Assembly (NCBI RefSeq): GCF_014898055.3
Contig: NW_023601433.1
Location: 20,325,641 to 20,389,640, forward strand
Reading direction: 5' to 3'
Source: Talpa occidentalis
Taxonomy: Eukaryota > Chordata > Mammalia > Eulipotyphla > Talpidae
DNA length: 64,000 nucleotides
Each line of letters begins with the position of its first letter. Position 1 is the first letter of the stretch. The notes under the pieces are model-generated. The model saw nothing but the letters and a program-made list of their open reading frames with translations. It did no database searches and was not told the DNA's origin. Shown here piece by piece: positions 33,507-44,723 of this stretch. Made by a program: the position numbers and the translations under genes.

Positions 33507-34088
33507 TCATTGGCTATCCATTCCAGCATCCTCAAGGGGGCCCAGCCAGGAAGCTGGATAATGACTGAAGTTAAAAGGCTGCCAAAGGTCAGGACGGTGG
33601 GACTCCCATAGCATGTAGGCTGTGCTACCTACTGGCCAGGCACAGACGGCGACCGGAGATCCGTATATGCACCCCCGCTTTCCAGCATTTCCAGGCGGTG
33701 ATAGTGCACCTGGATAGGTCTCGCCTGAAGGGGCTGTATTTGTTGCCTTACAAACCCAACAATTTTGTTTAAAACACAAGGACCTATAGCAAGTAACAAT
33801 AAAAGAGATAACAGGGGGGACCCAACAGGGGAAGCAAATACGGCAAAAGTCCATTAAGGCAAGTCCATAAGGGGTTGGTTGCAAGTTCCTGGAAATGGAG
33901 ATGGCCAAACCGGAGGCACCCGTGGCCAGGGCAGAGGTAATGCCTTGCAGTTGCAGGGCGAATCCAAGGAAGAAGACGCGGATGCGAGAGAGGTGGGTGG
34001 TCCGAGGCCTGCTAAGACACGGGCGACAGGGTACTGTTGAAGAACCAGGAGAATCCAGGTGGCCACAGGCATCCTGAAAAGGAAACAA
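33507..34088 (-). pseudogene. env: Provirus A env remnant (TM fusion-peptide and anchor pieces)
   Basis: The frame of 193 codons contains a segment resembling the N-terminal fusion region of TM ('GITSALATGASGLAISI', near residues 49-65). A sequence like the region before and within the membrane anchor follows immediately ('PPVISFIVTCYRSL'). The immunosuppressive domain, the CX6CC motif and the whole SU are missing. It cannot act as an envelope. The comparison is to the env of proviruses B and C in the same window. Confidence 0.7.
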
Positions 34089-34099
34089 AAAGAGACGCC

Positions 34100-34723
34100 T
34101 CAGAGGGACTCAGCCACCCTGGGCAGAAGGGGTTGACGGGGCGCCTCGGCGGCGTCCAGAGGTTTTGTAGTGGCACTGGGTGGCGCAGGTACAGCGCGAA
34201 CCAAGCGCTCTGGGAGCCAGCGAGGAGAGTCAGCATCGTGGGGGTAGACACAAACCACTCCACGAGCCCAAATTAAAACAGGGTCTGGACCATTCCAAGA
34301 GCCGGTAAGTGGGTCCTTCCATTTGACCAACGCAAACTGAGTAGAGGTGGAGGAGTGCCAAAAGCGGTCGGCTGCACTTTTACCAGCATCATCCAGGAGG
34401 AGGAAATTTAAAATAAACAAGGCATGACACAGGACATTGCGGGGCGCCAACCGGCAGGGGTACCAGGAAGATTGGCGGATTTTGTGAATAACGGTTTTGA
34501 GTGTCTGGTGAGCTCTTTCAACGATGCCCTGTCCCTGGGGATTATATGGTATGCCAGTAGTATGAGTAATGGAAAGGGTGGCACAGAATTCAGAAAATGC
34601 CTTGGAAGTGTAGCCTGGTCCATTATCAGTCTTAAGGGCCTTAGGCATGCCTAAAACAGAGAAGGCATAAAGGAGATGGGAGATAACATGTTTGGTGGCC
34701 TCCCCAGCATGGAGAGAAGCCAC
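34100..34723 (-). pseudogene. pol: Provirus A integrase, catalytic core and C-terminal part
   Basis: Retroviral integrase joins viral DNA to the chromosome. This 207-codon frame holds the second catalytic Asp (in 'ALKTDNGPGYTSK'), the catalytic Glu (in 'GQGIVERAHQTL') and the C-terminal SH3-like region ('ADRFWHSS', 'DPVLIWARG', 'RWLPERLVR'). The first catalytic Asp is in a separate upstream frame. A triplicated 16-bp unit and a frame break lie between the two frames. Confidence 0.88.
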
Positions 34724-34777
34724 TAAAAATCCACTGAAGGTATCAATGGAAACATGGACGGTGATAGTGCATGTTTG

Positions 34778-34822
34778 AGATTACCAAACTCAGAGATTAC
34801 CAAACTTGAGATTACCAAACTC
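34778..34822 (-). repeat. 16-bp tandem triplication inside integrase
   Basis: 'gagattaccaaactcag' and near copies occur three times in a row. On the minus strand they encode repeated FGNL units just after the first catalytic Asp (WQMDVTH). Provirus B has a single FGN at this point, so the expansion is specific to provirus A. Confidence 0.8.
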
Positions 34823-35374
34823 AGAAACATGGGTGACGTCCATTTGCCAGAGGTCTCGAGGGGCCAAACCACGAGGGTTGACACCCAAGTGAGGGACAGG
34901 AAGGGAAGTAGCACACGTTGGGCAGAAGCGAACAATGTGCCTGGCTTGGTCACGGGTGAGACGGAACAACACACGCAGGGACCGGGCATCGAGATGATGG
35001 AGGTCATGGGCTTGTTGGGCCTGGGTGACCGAAAGAACGTGAATTGTCTGAGTGGCTGCATCGGCCAAGTTGTTTCTGTGTGTCAAGGGTCCCGGAAGAC
35101 CCGAATGGGCCCGAAGATGGCCGAGGAAGAAAGGGGCAGTGTGGTCTCGTATGGCCTCCTGGCAGCGTTGAAAAAGGGTCGCAGCCATGGAGGATGTTTT
35201 GATAAATGGGGCGGTTTCAAGTAGGGGGACCGACTGGGCGATGTAAGCACTATCCGTATATAAATTAAGAGGTTGATAGGCAAAGGAAGAAAGAACAGTG
35301 ATCACCGCCTCAAGCTCTACAAGCTGGGCCGAGGAATGAGGGGTTTTGTCTTTCAAAAACCTTACAATTATCAA
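34790..35374 (-). pseudogene. pol: Provirus A RNase H C-terminal part fused to integrase N-terminal part
   Basis: The first about 95 residues are the C-terminal part of retroviral RNase H: 'LVELEAVITVL', the 'LYTDSAYIAQ' Asp box and the 'RAHSGLPGPLTHRNNLAD' end with its catalytic-type His/Asp. The integrase zinc-binding domain follows ('HDLHHL', then 'CPTCA', HHCC type) and then the start of the catalytic core (WQMDVTH). The frame begins at the deletion joint with gag. Betaretroviral type D homology is strong by eye. Confidence 0.88.
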
Positions 35375-36535
35375 TAAACTCAGCCTTCCAAAGGAGGTGA
35401 TCGCCCCCAGAAAGGGTGGCCTTTTCCAGGGAGTACCAATCCGATGGAGTGAGAGAGGATTGGGCTAAGGTGTCCAAAACAGTGAGGGTGAAGGGCGCCG
35501 TGGCTCCATAAAGGGACAACGTCTCTTTAACGTTGCGGAAATTATGAGGCTCATGATGACGTTGAACAATGCCCTGGGCGTTGGTGGTTTCAACCACCGG
35601 AAAGAGATGTAATGGAGCAGGGCGCGAAGGAGGAGGGAGGGATGGAGAGGGCGGCTGAGTGGGAGGAGTCAAAGAAAAAGGCGGCAAGGCAACAAGGGAG
35701 GAAGAAGGAGGGCAAAATGGCGGCAAGGCAGGAACAGAAGAAGGACAAAATGGCGGCGGATTAGCTTGTGGGGGAGGAGCAGAAGGGCCGTCAGCAGACA
35801 CGGGGAATGCCGCACACAATTTATCAAAACGGTTAACAAGACTATTAATTTGGTTTCCCAAAGTCTCAAGTGTTTGCATTAAAACAGGCTTTTTTATGGG
35901 GTCCTTGGCAACAGAGGCGGGGGGAGGCCGGTAGCGACCCTCTTGTTCTGCCAACTCGTCCCAGTCTACCTCGGAAGCCGAAGGAGACCTATGGCGGGGT
36001 CGCGGCAGAGAAGGGTAGAGGCTTTTGCATGGGGGAAGTGTATTTGGAAGGGGCTCCTTTACGGGGGTGCCGGCAGGTTGGGGGGCACCATCTGGCATTG
36101 GGGGTGCATTATTTTGGGGATTAGTCTCATCATCACTATGAAAGGAGATTAGGTCTTCGCAACAAGCCTTAGGAGGAGAAGCCTCAGCAATACTGGAGGG
36201 AGCCCTTTTAAGAATATTTTCAGTATGGGAAATAGTGTGTTGTAAGCCAGGATCATTTCCTCGCTTGGCTATAAGATCATTAATGAGGTTCCAATAGGAA
36301 AAGGCCGTCACAGGGACTTTTTCAGGTCCAAAGACGTGGTAGAAATCATTTAAAGCGTCGCCGACCCTTTTCCAACGTTTTTCATCAATGGTTCCCTCTT
36401 TAGGGAACCACGGGCATGTTTCTTGGACGAAATCAAAAAATGAAAAGAGATCCTTAGGCTTAACCATAACTCCGCGTGTCCTAAGAGCTTCTTTAAGTTG
36501 GGAAACTTAAAGCTGGTGCTAAGTGCCTGTCCCAT
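35375..36535 (-). pseudogene. gag: Provirus A gag, frameshifted and truncated in capsid
   Basis: Gag builds the virion core. The ATG at 36,535 starts MGQ (a myristoylation signal). An early frameshift moves the rest to the frame 36,467-35,310. That frame carries the type-D matrix sequence ('FFDFVQETCPWFPKEGTID', 'VPVTAFSYWNLINDLI'), a Pro-rich middle and the capsid N-terminal half ('HHEPHNFRNVKE', 'APFTLTVLDTL', 'GGDHLLWKAEF'). Capsid stops at the deletion joint near 35,375. The major homology region and nucleocapsid are lost. Confidence 0.9.
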
Positions 36536-36653
36536 TTTTAAACAATTCAGACACCAAAACTTACCTAATGACTGTCCTGCCCGGTGGGCCGGGGCCTGAA
36601 TAACTCGCGCCGAGCGCTGCGTCTGGGTCTACTGTAAATCTCTCGTACCTCGA

Positions 36654-36671
36654 GCGCCACGTTGGGCACCA
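36654..36671 (-). promoter_or_regulatory. Provirus A primer-binding site (Lys-like)
   Basis: On the minus strand, TGGTGCCCAACGTGGCGC lies two bases after the 5' LTR end. It closely resembles the tRNA-Lys(1,2) type used by type-D and HML retroviruses. Confidence 0.75.
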
Positions 36672-36673
36672 CC

Positions 36674-37004
36674 TGCCCGAGCCCGCGGACTGGTCAACGA
36701 GGTTCTCGAGGGGAGAGCAGCGACCTGAAGAACAGGGGTACACAGGAGGGAGACACGTGCACTATTCGTTCAGCTATCGCAGGTCTCGTTTACTTTCGGT
36801 TTCGGCGGGGCTTTATAGCTGGGGACCGGAAGCGGAAGAAGCAGGCCAAAGCCGTCATGAGCACTGGGCCAAAAAAGGCTAATCCAGGAAGGGCACATGC
36901 CCTTATTTGGTGCGCCAGAGGTCGTCATGCGCACTGGGCCAAAAGAAGCACAGCCAATCACGGAAAGGGGGAGTATCCTGATGCCACGAGGTAAGGCGCC
37001 AACA
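36674..37004 (-). mobile_element. Provirus A 5' LTR
   Basis: 331 bp, with a TATAAA box opposite 36,812-36,817 and the same repeated U3 layout as the 3' LTR. It is followed on the minus strand by the primer-binding site and the gag leader (36,536-36,653). Confidence 0.88.
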
Positions 37005-40000
37005 ATGCCCAGCAGCAATGATAAGCCCCAGAATCCACACTGGCCAGAGCCTGACCCCCCCAGCCGATTGCCCATGCACAAAGGGGCGCTTTTCAGGGCA
37101 CAGGTAGGAGCTGCTGGTGAGGGAGTGCAGGGAACCTAAGACACCATGGAGGTAGGGGGACATCTACCCCTAAGGGGAAACGGGACCTCTTCCCTCATGG
37201 GAGAACGGAGACCACTTCCCCCATTGGGGAAAGGTAAGAATTCCCCACGGGGCACACCCGCACCCCCCTGCCGCACTCACACCCCCAGGGGCGCTTGGGG
37301 CGTCAAAAGACGCCCTAGAGGGAGGGGCGGGGTCACTGTCAGGGAGGGAAACCCCTGTAAGCCACCGGCAAGTGGCGAGCGTGGCCTCATCCAAAACGGC
37401 AGGCAGACAGGCCTGCGCGGAATGCCACGGGCAACCCAGCACCACTCAAAGGGGAAGAGTCCTCACCTGGCCCAGCAGAGGCCGATGAGCCCCCGGCGCC
37501 GCCCCCGGCCGGAGACTGACTCCGCCCAACGGACTCTGGCTGCAAAAAGGTGCACTTCAACGGGCCGCCGCTAGGGGGCGCAGGCGAGGGGCCCGGAGCC
37601 CCTCAGACCCCAGGGGGATAATGGCCCTCTAACCCCGTGGGGAGACGGGACCCTCTTTCCCCCTGGGGGTATGGGCACCCCTTCCCCTTGGGGGGAACGG
37701 TAAAGCTCTCAGCGGGGCACACTCGCACCCACCTCCCGCACTCACACCCCCAGGGGCACTTGCGCGCCCAAAGACACCCTAGAGGAAGGGGCGGGGTCAC
37801 TGTCAGGGAGGGAACACCCTGTAAGCCAGCGGCAAGCTGTGAGCGCCACCTCTTCCAAAACGGCAGGCAGACAGGCCGGCGCAGAATGCCACGGGCAACC
37901 CAGCACCACTCAAAGGGGAAGAGTCCTCACCTGGCCCAGCAGAGGCTGATGAGCCCCCGGCGCCGCCCCGGCGGAAGACTGACTCTGCCCACCAGACTCT
38001 GGCTGAACAAAGATGCACTTCAAAGGGCCGCCGCTAGGCGGCGCTGGAGACAGGGCCGGAGCCCCTCAGCCACCAGGGGGATAAGGGCCCTCTATTCCCG
38101 TGGGGAGATGGGACCCTCTTTCCCACTGGGGGTACGGGCAACCCTTCCCCTTTGGGGGAACGGTAAAGCTCTCCGCGGGACACACTCGCACCCTCCTCCC
38201 GCACTCACACCCCCAGGGGCGCTTGCTCCCCCAAAGACACCCTAGAGGGAGGGGCGGGGTCACTGTCAGTGAGGGCACACCCTGTAAGCCACCAGCAAGC
38301 TGTGAGCGCGGCCTCTTCCAAAACGGAAGGCAGACAGGCCGGCGCGGAAATCCCCGGGCAACCCAGCACCGCTCAAAGGGGAAGAGTCCTCAACTGGCCC
38401 AGCAGAGGCTTATGAGCCACAGGCGCCGACCCCGGCCATAGCCTGACCCCGCCCACCGGACTCTGGATGCACAAGGGTGCACTTCTCAGGGCCGCCGCTA
38501 GGAGTCCGTGGTGAGGGGGGGTACCGAGGCCCTCAGCCCCCAGGGGTATAAGGGCCCTCTAACCCCGTTGGGAGACAGGAACCTCTTTCCCCCTGGGGGT
38601 ACGGGGACACTTTCCCCTTTGGGGGAACGGTAAATCTCTCCGCGGGGCACACCCGTACCCCCCTGACACACTCAAACCCCCAGGGGCGCTTGGGGCGCCC
38701 AAAGACGCCCTAGAGGGAGGGGCGGGGTCACTGTCAGGGAGGGCACCCCCTGTTAGCCACCAGCAAGCTGTGAGCGCGGCCTCACCCAAAACGGCAGGCA
38801 GACAGGCCGGCGCGGAATGCCCTGGGCAACCCAGCACCACTGAAAGGGGAAGAGTCCTCACCTGGCCCAGCAGAGGCTGAAGAGCCCCCGGCACCTCCCC
38901 CGGCCGCAGCCTGACCCCGCCCACCGGACTCTGCCTGCACAAAGGTGCATGTTTCAGGGCCGCCGCTAGGGGGCGCAGGTGAGGGGGGGTCTGGAGCCCC
39001 TCAGCCCCCAGGGGTATAAGGGCCCTCTAACCCCTTGGGGAGATGGGACCCTCTTTCCCCCTGGGGGTACGGGGACCACTTCCCCTTTGGGGGAACGGTA
39101 AATCTCACCGCGGGGCACACTGGCACCCCCCTGCCCCACTCACACCCCCAGGGATGCTTGAGGTGCCAAAAGACGCCCTAGAGGGAGAGGCGGGGTCACT
39201 GTCAGGGAGGGAAACCCCTGTAAGCCACTGGCAAGCCGCGAGCGCAGACTCTTCCAAAACGGTAGGCAGAAGGCATGCGCGGAATGCCACGGGCAACCCA
39301 GCACCACACAAGGGGAAGAGTCCTCACCTGGCCCAGCAGAGGCTGAAGAGCCCCTGGCGCCGTCCCCAGCTGGAGCCTGACCCCGCCCACCAGACTCTGG
39401 ATGCACAAATGTGCACTTCTGAGGGACGCCGTTAGGGGGCGCTGGTGAGGGGGTCCGGAGTCCCTCAGCCCCCAGGGGTATAAGGGCCCTATAACCCCGT
39501 GGGGAGACGGGACCCTCTTTCCCCCTGGGGTTACGGGGACCCTTTCCCCTTTGGGGGAACGGTAAAGCTCTCCGCGGGGCACACCCGCACCCCCCTGCCG
39601 CACCCACAACCCCAGGGGTGCTTGGGGCGCCCAAAGACGCCCTAGAGGGAGGGGCGGGGTCACTGTCAGGGAGGGCACCCCCTGTAACCCACCGGCAAGC
39701 GGCGAGCGCGGCCTCACCCAAAACGGCAGGCAGACAGGCCGGCAAGGAAAGCCCCGGGCAACCCAGCACCACTCAAAGGGGAAGAGTCCTAACCTGGCCC
39801 AGCAGAGGCCAATGAGCCCCAGGGGCCGCCCCTGGCCAGAGCCGGACCCCGCCCAGCGGACTCTGCCTGCACAAAGTTGCACATCTCAGGGCCGCCGCTA
39901 GAGGGCGTTGGTAAGGTGGCCGGAGCCCCTCAGCCCCCAGGGGGATAAGGGCCCTCTAACCCCGTGGGGAGACGGGACCCTCTTTCCCCCTGGGGGTACG

Positions 40001-41173
40001 GTGACCCCTTCCATTTTGGGGGAACGGTAAAGCTATCCGCGGGGCACACCCGCACCCCCCTGCCGTACTAACACCCCCAGGGGCGCTAGCAAGCCCAAAG
40101 ACGCCCTAGAGGTAGGGGCGGGGTCACTGTTAGGGAGCGAACCACCAGTAAGCCCCCGGCAAGCGGCGAGCGCGGCCTCTTCCAAAATGGCAGACAGACA
40201 GACCAGCGCGGAAAGTCCCTGGCAACCCGCACCCACCTCCCGCACTCACATCCCCAGGGGCGCTTGCGCGCCCAAAGACTCCCTAGAGGGAGGGGCGGGG
40301 TCACTTTCAGGGAGGGCATACCCTGTAAGCCACCAGCAAGCTGCGAGCGCGGCCTCTTCCAAAACGGCCGGCAGACAAGCCAGTGAGGAAAGCCCGGGGC
40401 AACCCAGCACCACTCAAAGGGGAAGAGTCCTCAACTGGCCCAGCAGAGGCAGATGAGACCCCGGCGCTGCCAACAGCCAGAGACTGACTCCGCCCACTGG
40501 ACTCTGGCTGCAAAAAGGTGCACTTCAAAGGGCCGCCGCTAGGGGGCACTGGCGAGGGGGCCGGAGCCCCTCAGCCCCCAGGGGGATAAGGGCCCTCGTA
40601 CCCTGTGGGGAGACGGGACCCTCTTTCCCCTGGGGGTACGGGCACCCCTTCCCCTTTTGGGGAACTGTAACGCTCTCCGCCGGGCACACACGCACCTCCT
40701 CCCGCACTCACACCCCCAGGGGCGCTTAGGGCGCCCAAAGACGCCCTAGAGGGAGGGTCGGGGTCACTTTCAGGGAGGACACCCCCTGTAAGCCACCTGC
40801 AAGCAGCGAGGGCGGCGACTTCCAAAATGGCAGGCAGACAGGCCGGCTCGGACTGCCCCGGGCAACCCAGCACCACTCAACGGGGAAGATTCCTCACCTG
40901 GCCCAGCAGAGGCTGAAGAGCCTCCGGCGCCCCCCCGGCCGCAGCCTGACCCCGCCCACCGGACTCTGCCTGCACAAAGTTGCAAATCTCAGGGCCGCCA
41001 CTAGGGGGCGCTGGTGAGGGGGTCCAGAGCCCCTCAGCCCCAGGGTATAAGGGCCCTCTAACCTCGTGGGGAGACGGGACCCTCTTTCCCCCTGGGGGTA
41101 CGGGGACCACTTCCCCTTTGGGGGAATGGTAAAGCCCTCTGCGGGGCACACTAGCACCCTCCTCCCGCACTCA
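37005..41173 (+). repeat. Satellite block 1, about 465-bp monomers (8 plus a degenerate edge copy)
   Basis: The CTCF-like core recurs near 37,562, 38,028, 38,487, 38,958, 39,424, 39,892, 40,531 and 40,993. All units have the same order: 'gggagacgggaccctctttc', 'cgcccaaagacgccctagag', 'ccggcaagcggcgagcgcgg', 'aagagtcctcacctggccca', 'gccgctagggggcgctgg'. The first copy (37,005-37,400) is clearly more diverged. The 39,892-40,531 interval is about 174 bp longer because part of the unit is repeated (about 40,040-40,250). GC and CpG density are high throughout. The block ends at the provirus B TSD. Confidence 0.95.
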
Positions 41174-41512
41174 TGGTGGGGCCCAGACCTGAGGCCCAGA
41201 CCTGAACATCCGGGTTCTTGCCTGAAGCAGGTACTGAATGTTAGCTCCAGGGAAGGTTTCAAGTTTCCTATTGTGAAGACTGAACCTTTCCCCCTGCTTG
41301 CTACTGTGGCTTGTTTGCATTGGTGGTCTCTCCTTGCTAGAGATAAAGAGAGACCTCCTCCTCTGAACCCTATATAACATTGTACACATTCCTGAATAAA
41401 TGAGACTGGCGATGATCCTGGCTTTGTCTCCACTCCTCGCGTACCCCTGTCCCATACCAAGCCCCTGCTTCCTCCCCCGGGTACCCCATTGATCTGCCCA
41501 GCTGGCCCGTCA
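41174..41512 (+). mobile_element. Provirus B 5' LTR
   Basis: Starts TG and ends CA. A TATATAA box is at 41,371-41,377 and an AATAAA signal at 41,395-41,400. It is followed two bases later by the primer-binding site. Confidence 0.9.
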
Positions 41513-41514
41513 TT

Positions 41515-41532
41515 TGGCGCCCAGCTTGGGGC
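41515..41532 (+). promoter_or_regulatory. Provirus B primer-binding site (Lys-like)
   Basis: TGGCGCCCAGCTTGGGGC differs at two positions from the usual tRNA-Lys(1,2) site and lies two bases after the LTR. Confidence 0.75.
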
Positions 41533-41663
41533 CCGGGTACGAGGAAGAACTTACAGAGGGAGAAGATGCCCAAAGAGGAAGCTAGCTAGCTCAGGAGGAA
41601 GCCTTACTGATGTGGGACCCTGCTGCATCGTGGATATGTAAGCTCAGGTACAGCGTCTGAATC

Positions 41664-43032
41664 ATGGGACAGGAAATAAGCCAGCATGAGATATATGTGA
41701 AGCAATTAAAAATGGCACTTAGGACGCGAGGAGTCAGGGTCACAAAAAAGGATCTACTCCACTTTTTTGATTTTGTTCAAGACCTGTGTCCTTGGTTCCC
41801 TCAAGAGGGCACAGTAGATCAAAAAAGGTGGGAACGGGTAGGAGATGCTTTAAATGATTTCTATGAAGCTTTTGGCCCCCAAAAAATTCCGGTGACAGCA
41901 TTTTCATACTGGAATCTAATTAATGATTTAATTTCAAAAAAGGAAGCCTACCCTGATATTAAAAATACCATTTGCCAAACAGAACAACTGCTTAGAAATG
42001 CTTCTCCCAGCACTGCAGGGGCCCCATCCCCCAATGATCGCTGTGAGGACTTAATTCCGTTTCACAGTGATGGGGAGGATGATCCATCCAAAGAAGAACA
42101 AAAAGAACCTTTAGAGAAAATTGAAAGGGCCTCTCCCGACCGGTCCAAAATAGAAAAGAAAAACAGAATTTATCCCTCTCTGAGCAAGTTTACTTCTGTA
42201 GCTACAAATCCTCCTTGCTCATCTGAAGAAGAGGGCGGAGTTTTTCCACTGCTTAACTCCAAAAGCGAAATCAAAGTTGCTTTGCAACCTCCCCCCACTA
42301 TCGCAAAAGGGGAGGATCCTGAGGCGGGCGAAGTAGATTGGAGCAACCTGGAGGATGCTGCACGTTACAATCCCCACTCTCCTCCTTATTACACGGCCGC
42401 TGTTGCCTCTGTGCCCTCACAACTCGCTGACCCTAATCTCGACCTTAAAAACCAAAATCGCCCACCTTGAGGAGCGCATGCGCCTACAGGCCCGTTATCA
42501 TAAACTTTCCCTTCAACTTCAACAGATCCAATTAACTTCTTCATCCAACTCGGATCCCGCTCCGCCATTATGGGGGAGGGGTGACGCCGAGACCACCTTA
42601 AAGCCACCTTTACGGGGCGGAGTTGACGCAGACACCATTTTAACTCCTCCCCCGGCTCCCGCAGCTTTGTCTGCTTTCCCGCCTCCCAAAAAGCCCTTTT
42701 CCACGGCTTATGTCTCTCCTGTTATTAAAGCTCTAGATGCTCAAGGCCAATGCCGCCGTTATCACCAGCCACATAATTTTCAACATTTAAAGGAATTAAA
42801 AACTGCTGTTACCCAATATGATGCTAGTGCCCCTTTCACTCTCACAATTCTTGATTCTGTTGCAGAAGGGTGGCTCACTCCCCTAGATTGGCAAAATTTA
42901 GTAAAGGCTGCCCTTGACGGCAGAGATCATTTACTTTGGAGAACTGAATTTCAGGATCTCTGTAGGGACCTGGCCCAAGAAAATAAACGGGCTGGGAACC
43001 CATGGACTTTTGAAATGCTCACAGGCTCATGA
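41664..43032 (+). pseudogene. gag: Provirus B gag, one frameshift, truncated in capsid
   Basis: The ATG at 41,664 starts MGQE, a myristoylation signal. The first frame (41,664-42,470, 268 codons) holds the type-D matrix ('HFFDFVQDLCPWFPQEGTVD', 'VPVTAFSYWNLINDL') and an acidic, Pro-rich middle ('GEVDWSNLEDAARY', SPPYY). A frameshift near 42,440-42,470 moves the rest to the frame 42,355-43,032. That frame carries the capsid N-terminal half ('RYHQPHNFQHLKELK', 'GRDHLLWRTEF', ending FEMLTGS). Capsid ends there at the deletion joint. The assembly domain is lost. Confidence 0.9.
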
Positions 43033-43842
43033 GCTTCATCATCTCAACTCTAGCTCATTACGGCTTTTATTTAAAATTACTCGTGACCAAGCCAGACAAA
43101 TTGTAAAAGCCTGCTCCACCTGCGCGACAGGTCTTCCTGTGCCCCATCTTGGTGTTAATCCCAGGGGCCTCGTCCCCAACGCCCTCTGGCAAATGGATGT
43201 AACCCATAATTCTCAATTCGGTAATTTTAAGTATATTCACATTACTGTGAATACCTTTAGTGGGTTTCTCCTTGCCACCCTTCAAACAGGTGAAACCTCT
43301 AGACATGTTATTGCACACCTGCTCCACTGTTTCTCCATTTTGGGGATACCAAAACTATTAAAACTGATAATGGCCCATGCTACACTGCAAAGGCCTTAAA
43401 AAATTTTTGCTCTACCCTGTCCATGCACCACACCACAGGCATCCCTTATAATCCTCAAGGACAAGGCATAGTTGAGCATGCCCATCTTTCGTTAAAAACC
43501 ACCATCCAAAAAATTTTACATGGTTCCTGGTACCCCTCTAAAGGTAACCCCCGCAATACACTAAACCATGCTCTGTTCATCCTCAATTTCTTAAGGCTTG
43601 ACGCTCAGGCGAAAAGTGCGGCCGATCGTTTCTGGCATATGGAAACGCAAAATCAATTAGCAATGGTAAAATGGAAGGACCCTTTGGACAATACTTGGTA
43701 CGGCCCTGACCCAGTTCTGATCTGGGAAAGGGGATCTGTATGTGTCTTCTCACAGACTCATGATGCAGCCCGATGGTTGCCTGAACGGCTTGTCAGACAA
43801 ATTAATCATAAACACCAACCCAGGGACACTCAACCTCCCTGA
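43033..43842 (+). pseudogene. pol: Provirus B integrase, frameshifted
   Basis: The frame up to 43,399 contains the zinc-binding domain ('AHELHHLNSSSLRLLF', 'CSTCATGLPVPHLG') and the first catalytic Asp (WQMDVTHNSQ). It then goes out of frame just before the second catalytic Asp. A second frame (43,423-43,842) resumes with 'TTGIPYNPQGQGIVEHAH' (catalytic Glu) and the C-terminal domain ('ADRFWHMET', 'DPVLIWERGS', 'RWLPERLVRQ'). It joins gag directly, so RT and RNase H are absent. It is inactive. Confidence 0.88.
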
Positions 43843-43856
43843 GGTATCTTTTACTT

Positions 43857-44720
43857 TTGATTTCTTACAGTATGGTGACCGCTTCCTGGCTCATCCTCTG
43901 TGCTGAGATGTTACTTTTCTCCTCGGCCTTCGCCGGCTTCGGAGACACAGGCCAACTGATGTCCTTGACTGAAGCACTGTACGGTAAACCCTGTAATTGT
44001 AAAGGGGGTTACATAAAAATGTCGCCCACCAGCTATACCTCTCAGGTGACCTGTACTGGTGCCATTGCCTACTTGGTAACCGCTTGCTATGGGCCCACAA
44101 GCTGTCAGGCCTGTTACAAGTGCCTAAAAACCTCCGTAAACCTCTCTCCAGGCGGGCGGTGCCCCTGCACCAGTTTTCTTTCTTCAGTCCACTCCTCGTG
44201 CTACAAGACTTTTTCTCAATGCACGGCCAATAATAATAATAAGACTTATTATACTGCTGTTCTTATCAGGAAGTCCCCTGCAAATCAGGCACTGGCATCT
44301 ACCTTGCTGACCACCTGTGGTGCTAACAAAAAGGTCGGTGACACAGTGTGTTGGGCAACTACTGCCCCAGTACATGTCACCGATGGAGGAGGTCCTCAAG
44401 ACAAAGCCAAAGATCACTTTGTCAGTACAGTCTTAAAACATCTTGCACCACGCCTTCCCCCTGCGCTTAGCTACCATCCACTTGCCCTTCCTGCTGAAAG
44501 ACAAAAGTTGGGCATTGACTACAATACTTTTAATATCCTCAACTCTTCGTTCAATTTACTTAATTCAACAAACTCCTCACTGGCCAGTAACTGTTGGCTA
44601 TGTTTACAAATGGGTTTCCCTGTGCCTTTGGCCTTTCCAACAACCAATTCCTCACTTGCGCCCTACCGTAATTGCTCCTTCACAGTTCCCATTTTTGGTT
44701 CAGCCTATCCAATTTTTTGA
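43857..44720 (+). pseudogene. env: Provirus B env SU (receptor-binding subunit), truncated at 7SL joint
   Basis: The 287-codon frame begins with a hydrophobic signal peptide (residues about 8-27, ending AFAG). A Cys-rich surface domain follows ('CQACYKCLKTSVN', several N-X-S/T sites) and then the CWLC motif at residues 246-249, which in this Env class bonds covalently to TM. The product would be a type-D/gammaretrovirus-like SU. The frame stops at 44,718-44,720, three bases before the 7SL-derived sequence, so the SU C-terminus and the link to TM are lost. Confidence 0.88.
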
Positions 44721-44723
44721 CAC

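Larger units (their letters stand above)
33021..37004 (-). mobile_element. Provirus A: type-D-like ERV, internally deleted
   Basis: Paired 331-bp LTRs (33,021-33,351 and 36,674-37,004) enclose a minus-strand internal region of gag, an RNase H/integrase fragment and an env remnant. ATGCCC flanks it exactly at 33,015-33,020 and 37,005-37,010. The flanks rejoin as satellite sequence, so it inserted into a satellite monomer. Protease, most of RT, nucleocapsid and almost all of env are deleted, leaving about 4.0 kb. The two LTRs differ at about 10 of 331 positions by eye (about 3%). Gag and integrase resemble betaretroviruses of the Mason-Pfizer (type D) group. Confidence 0.92.
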
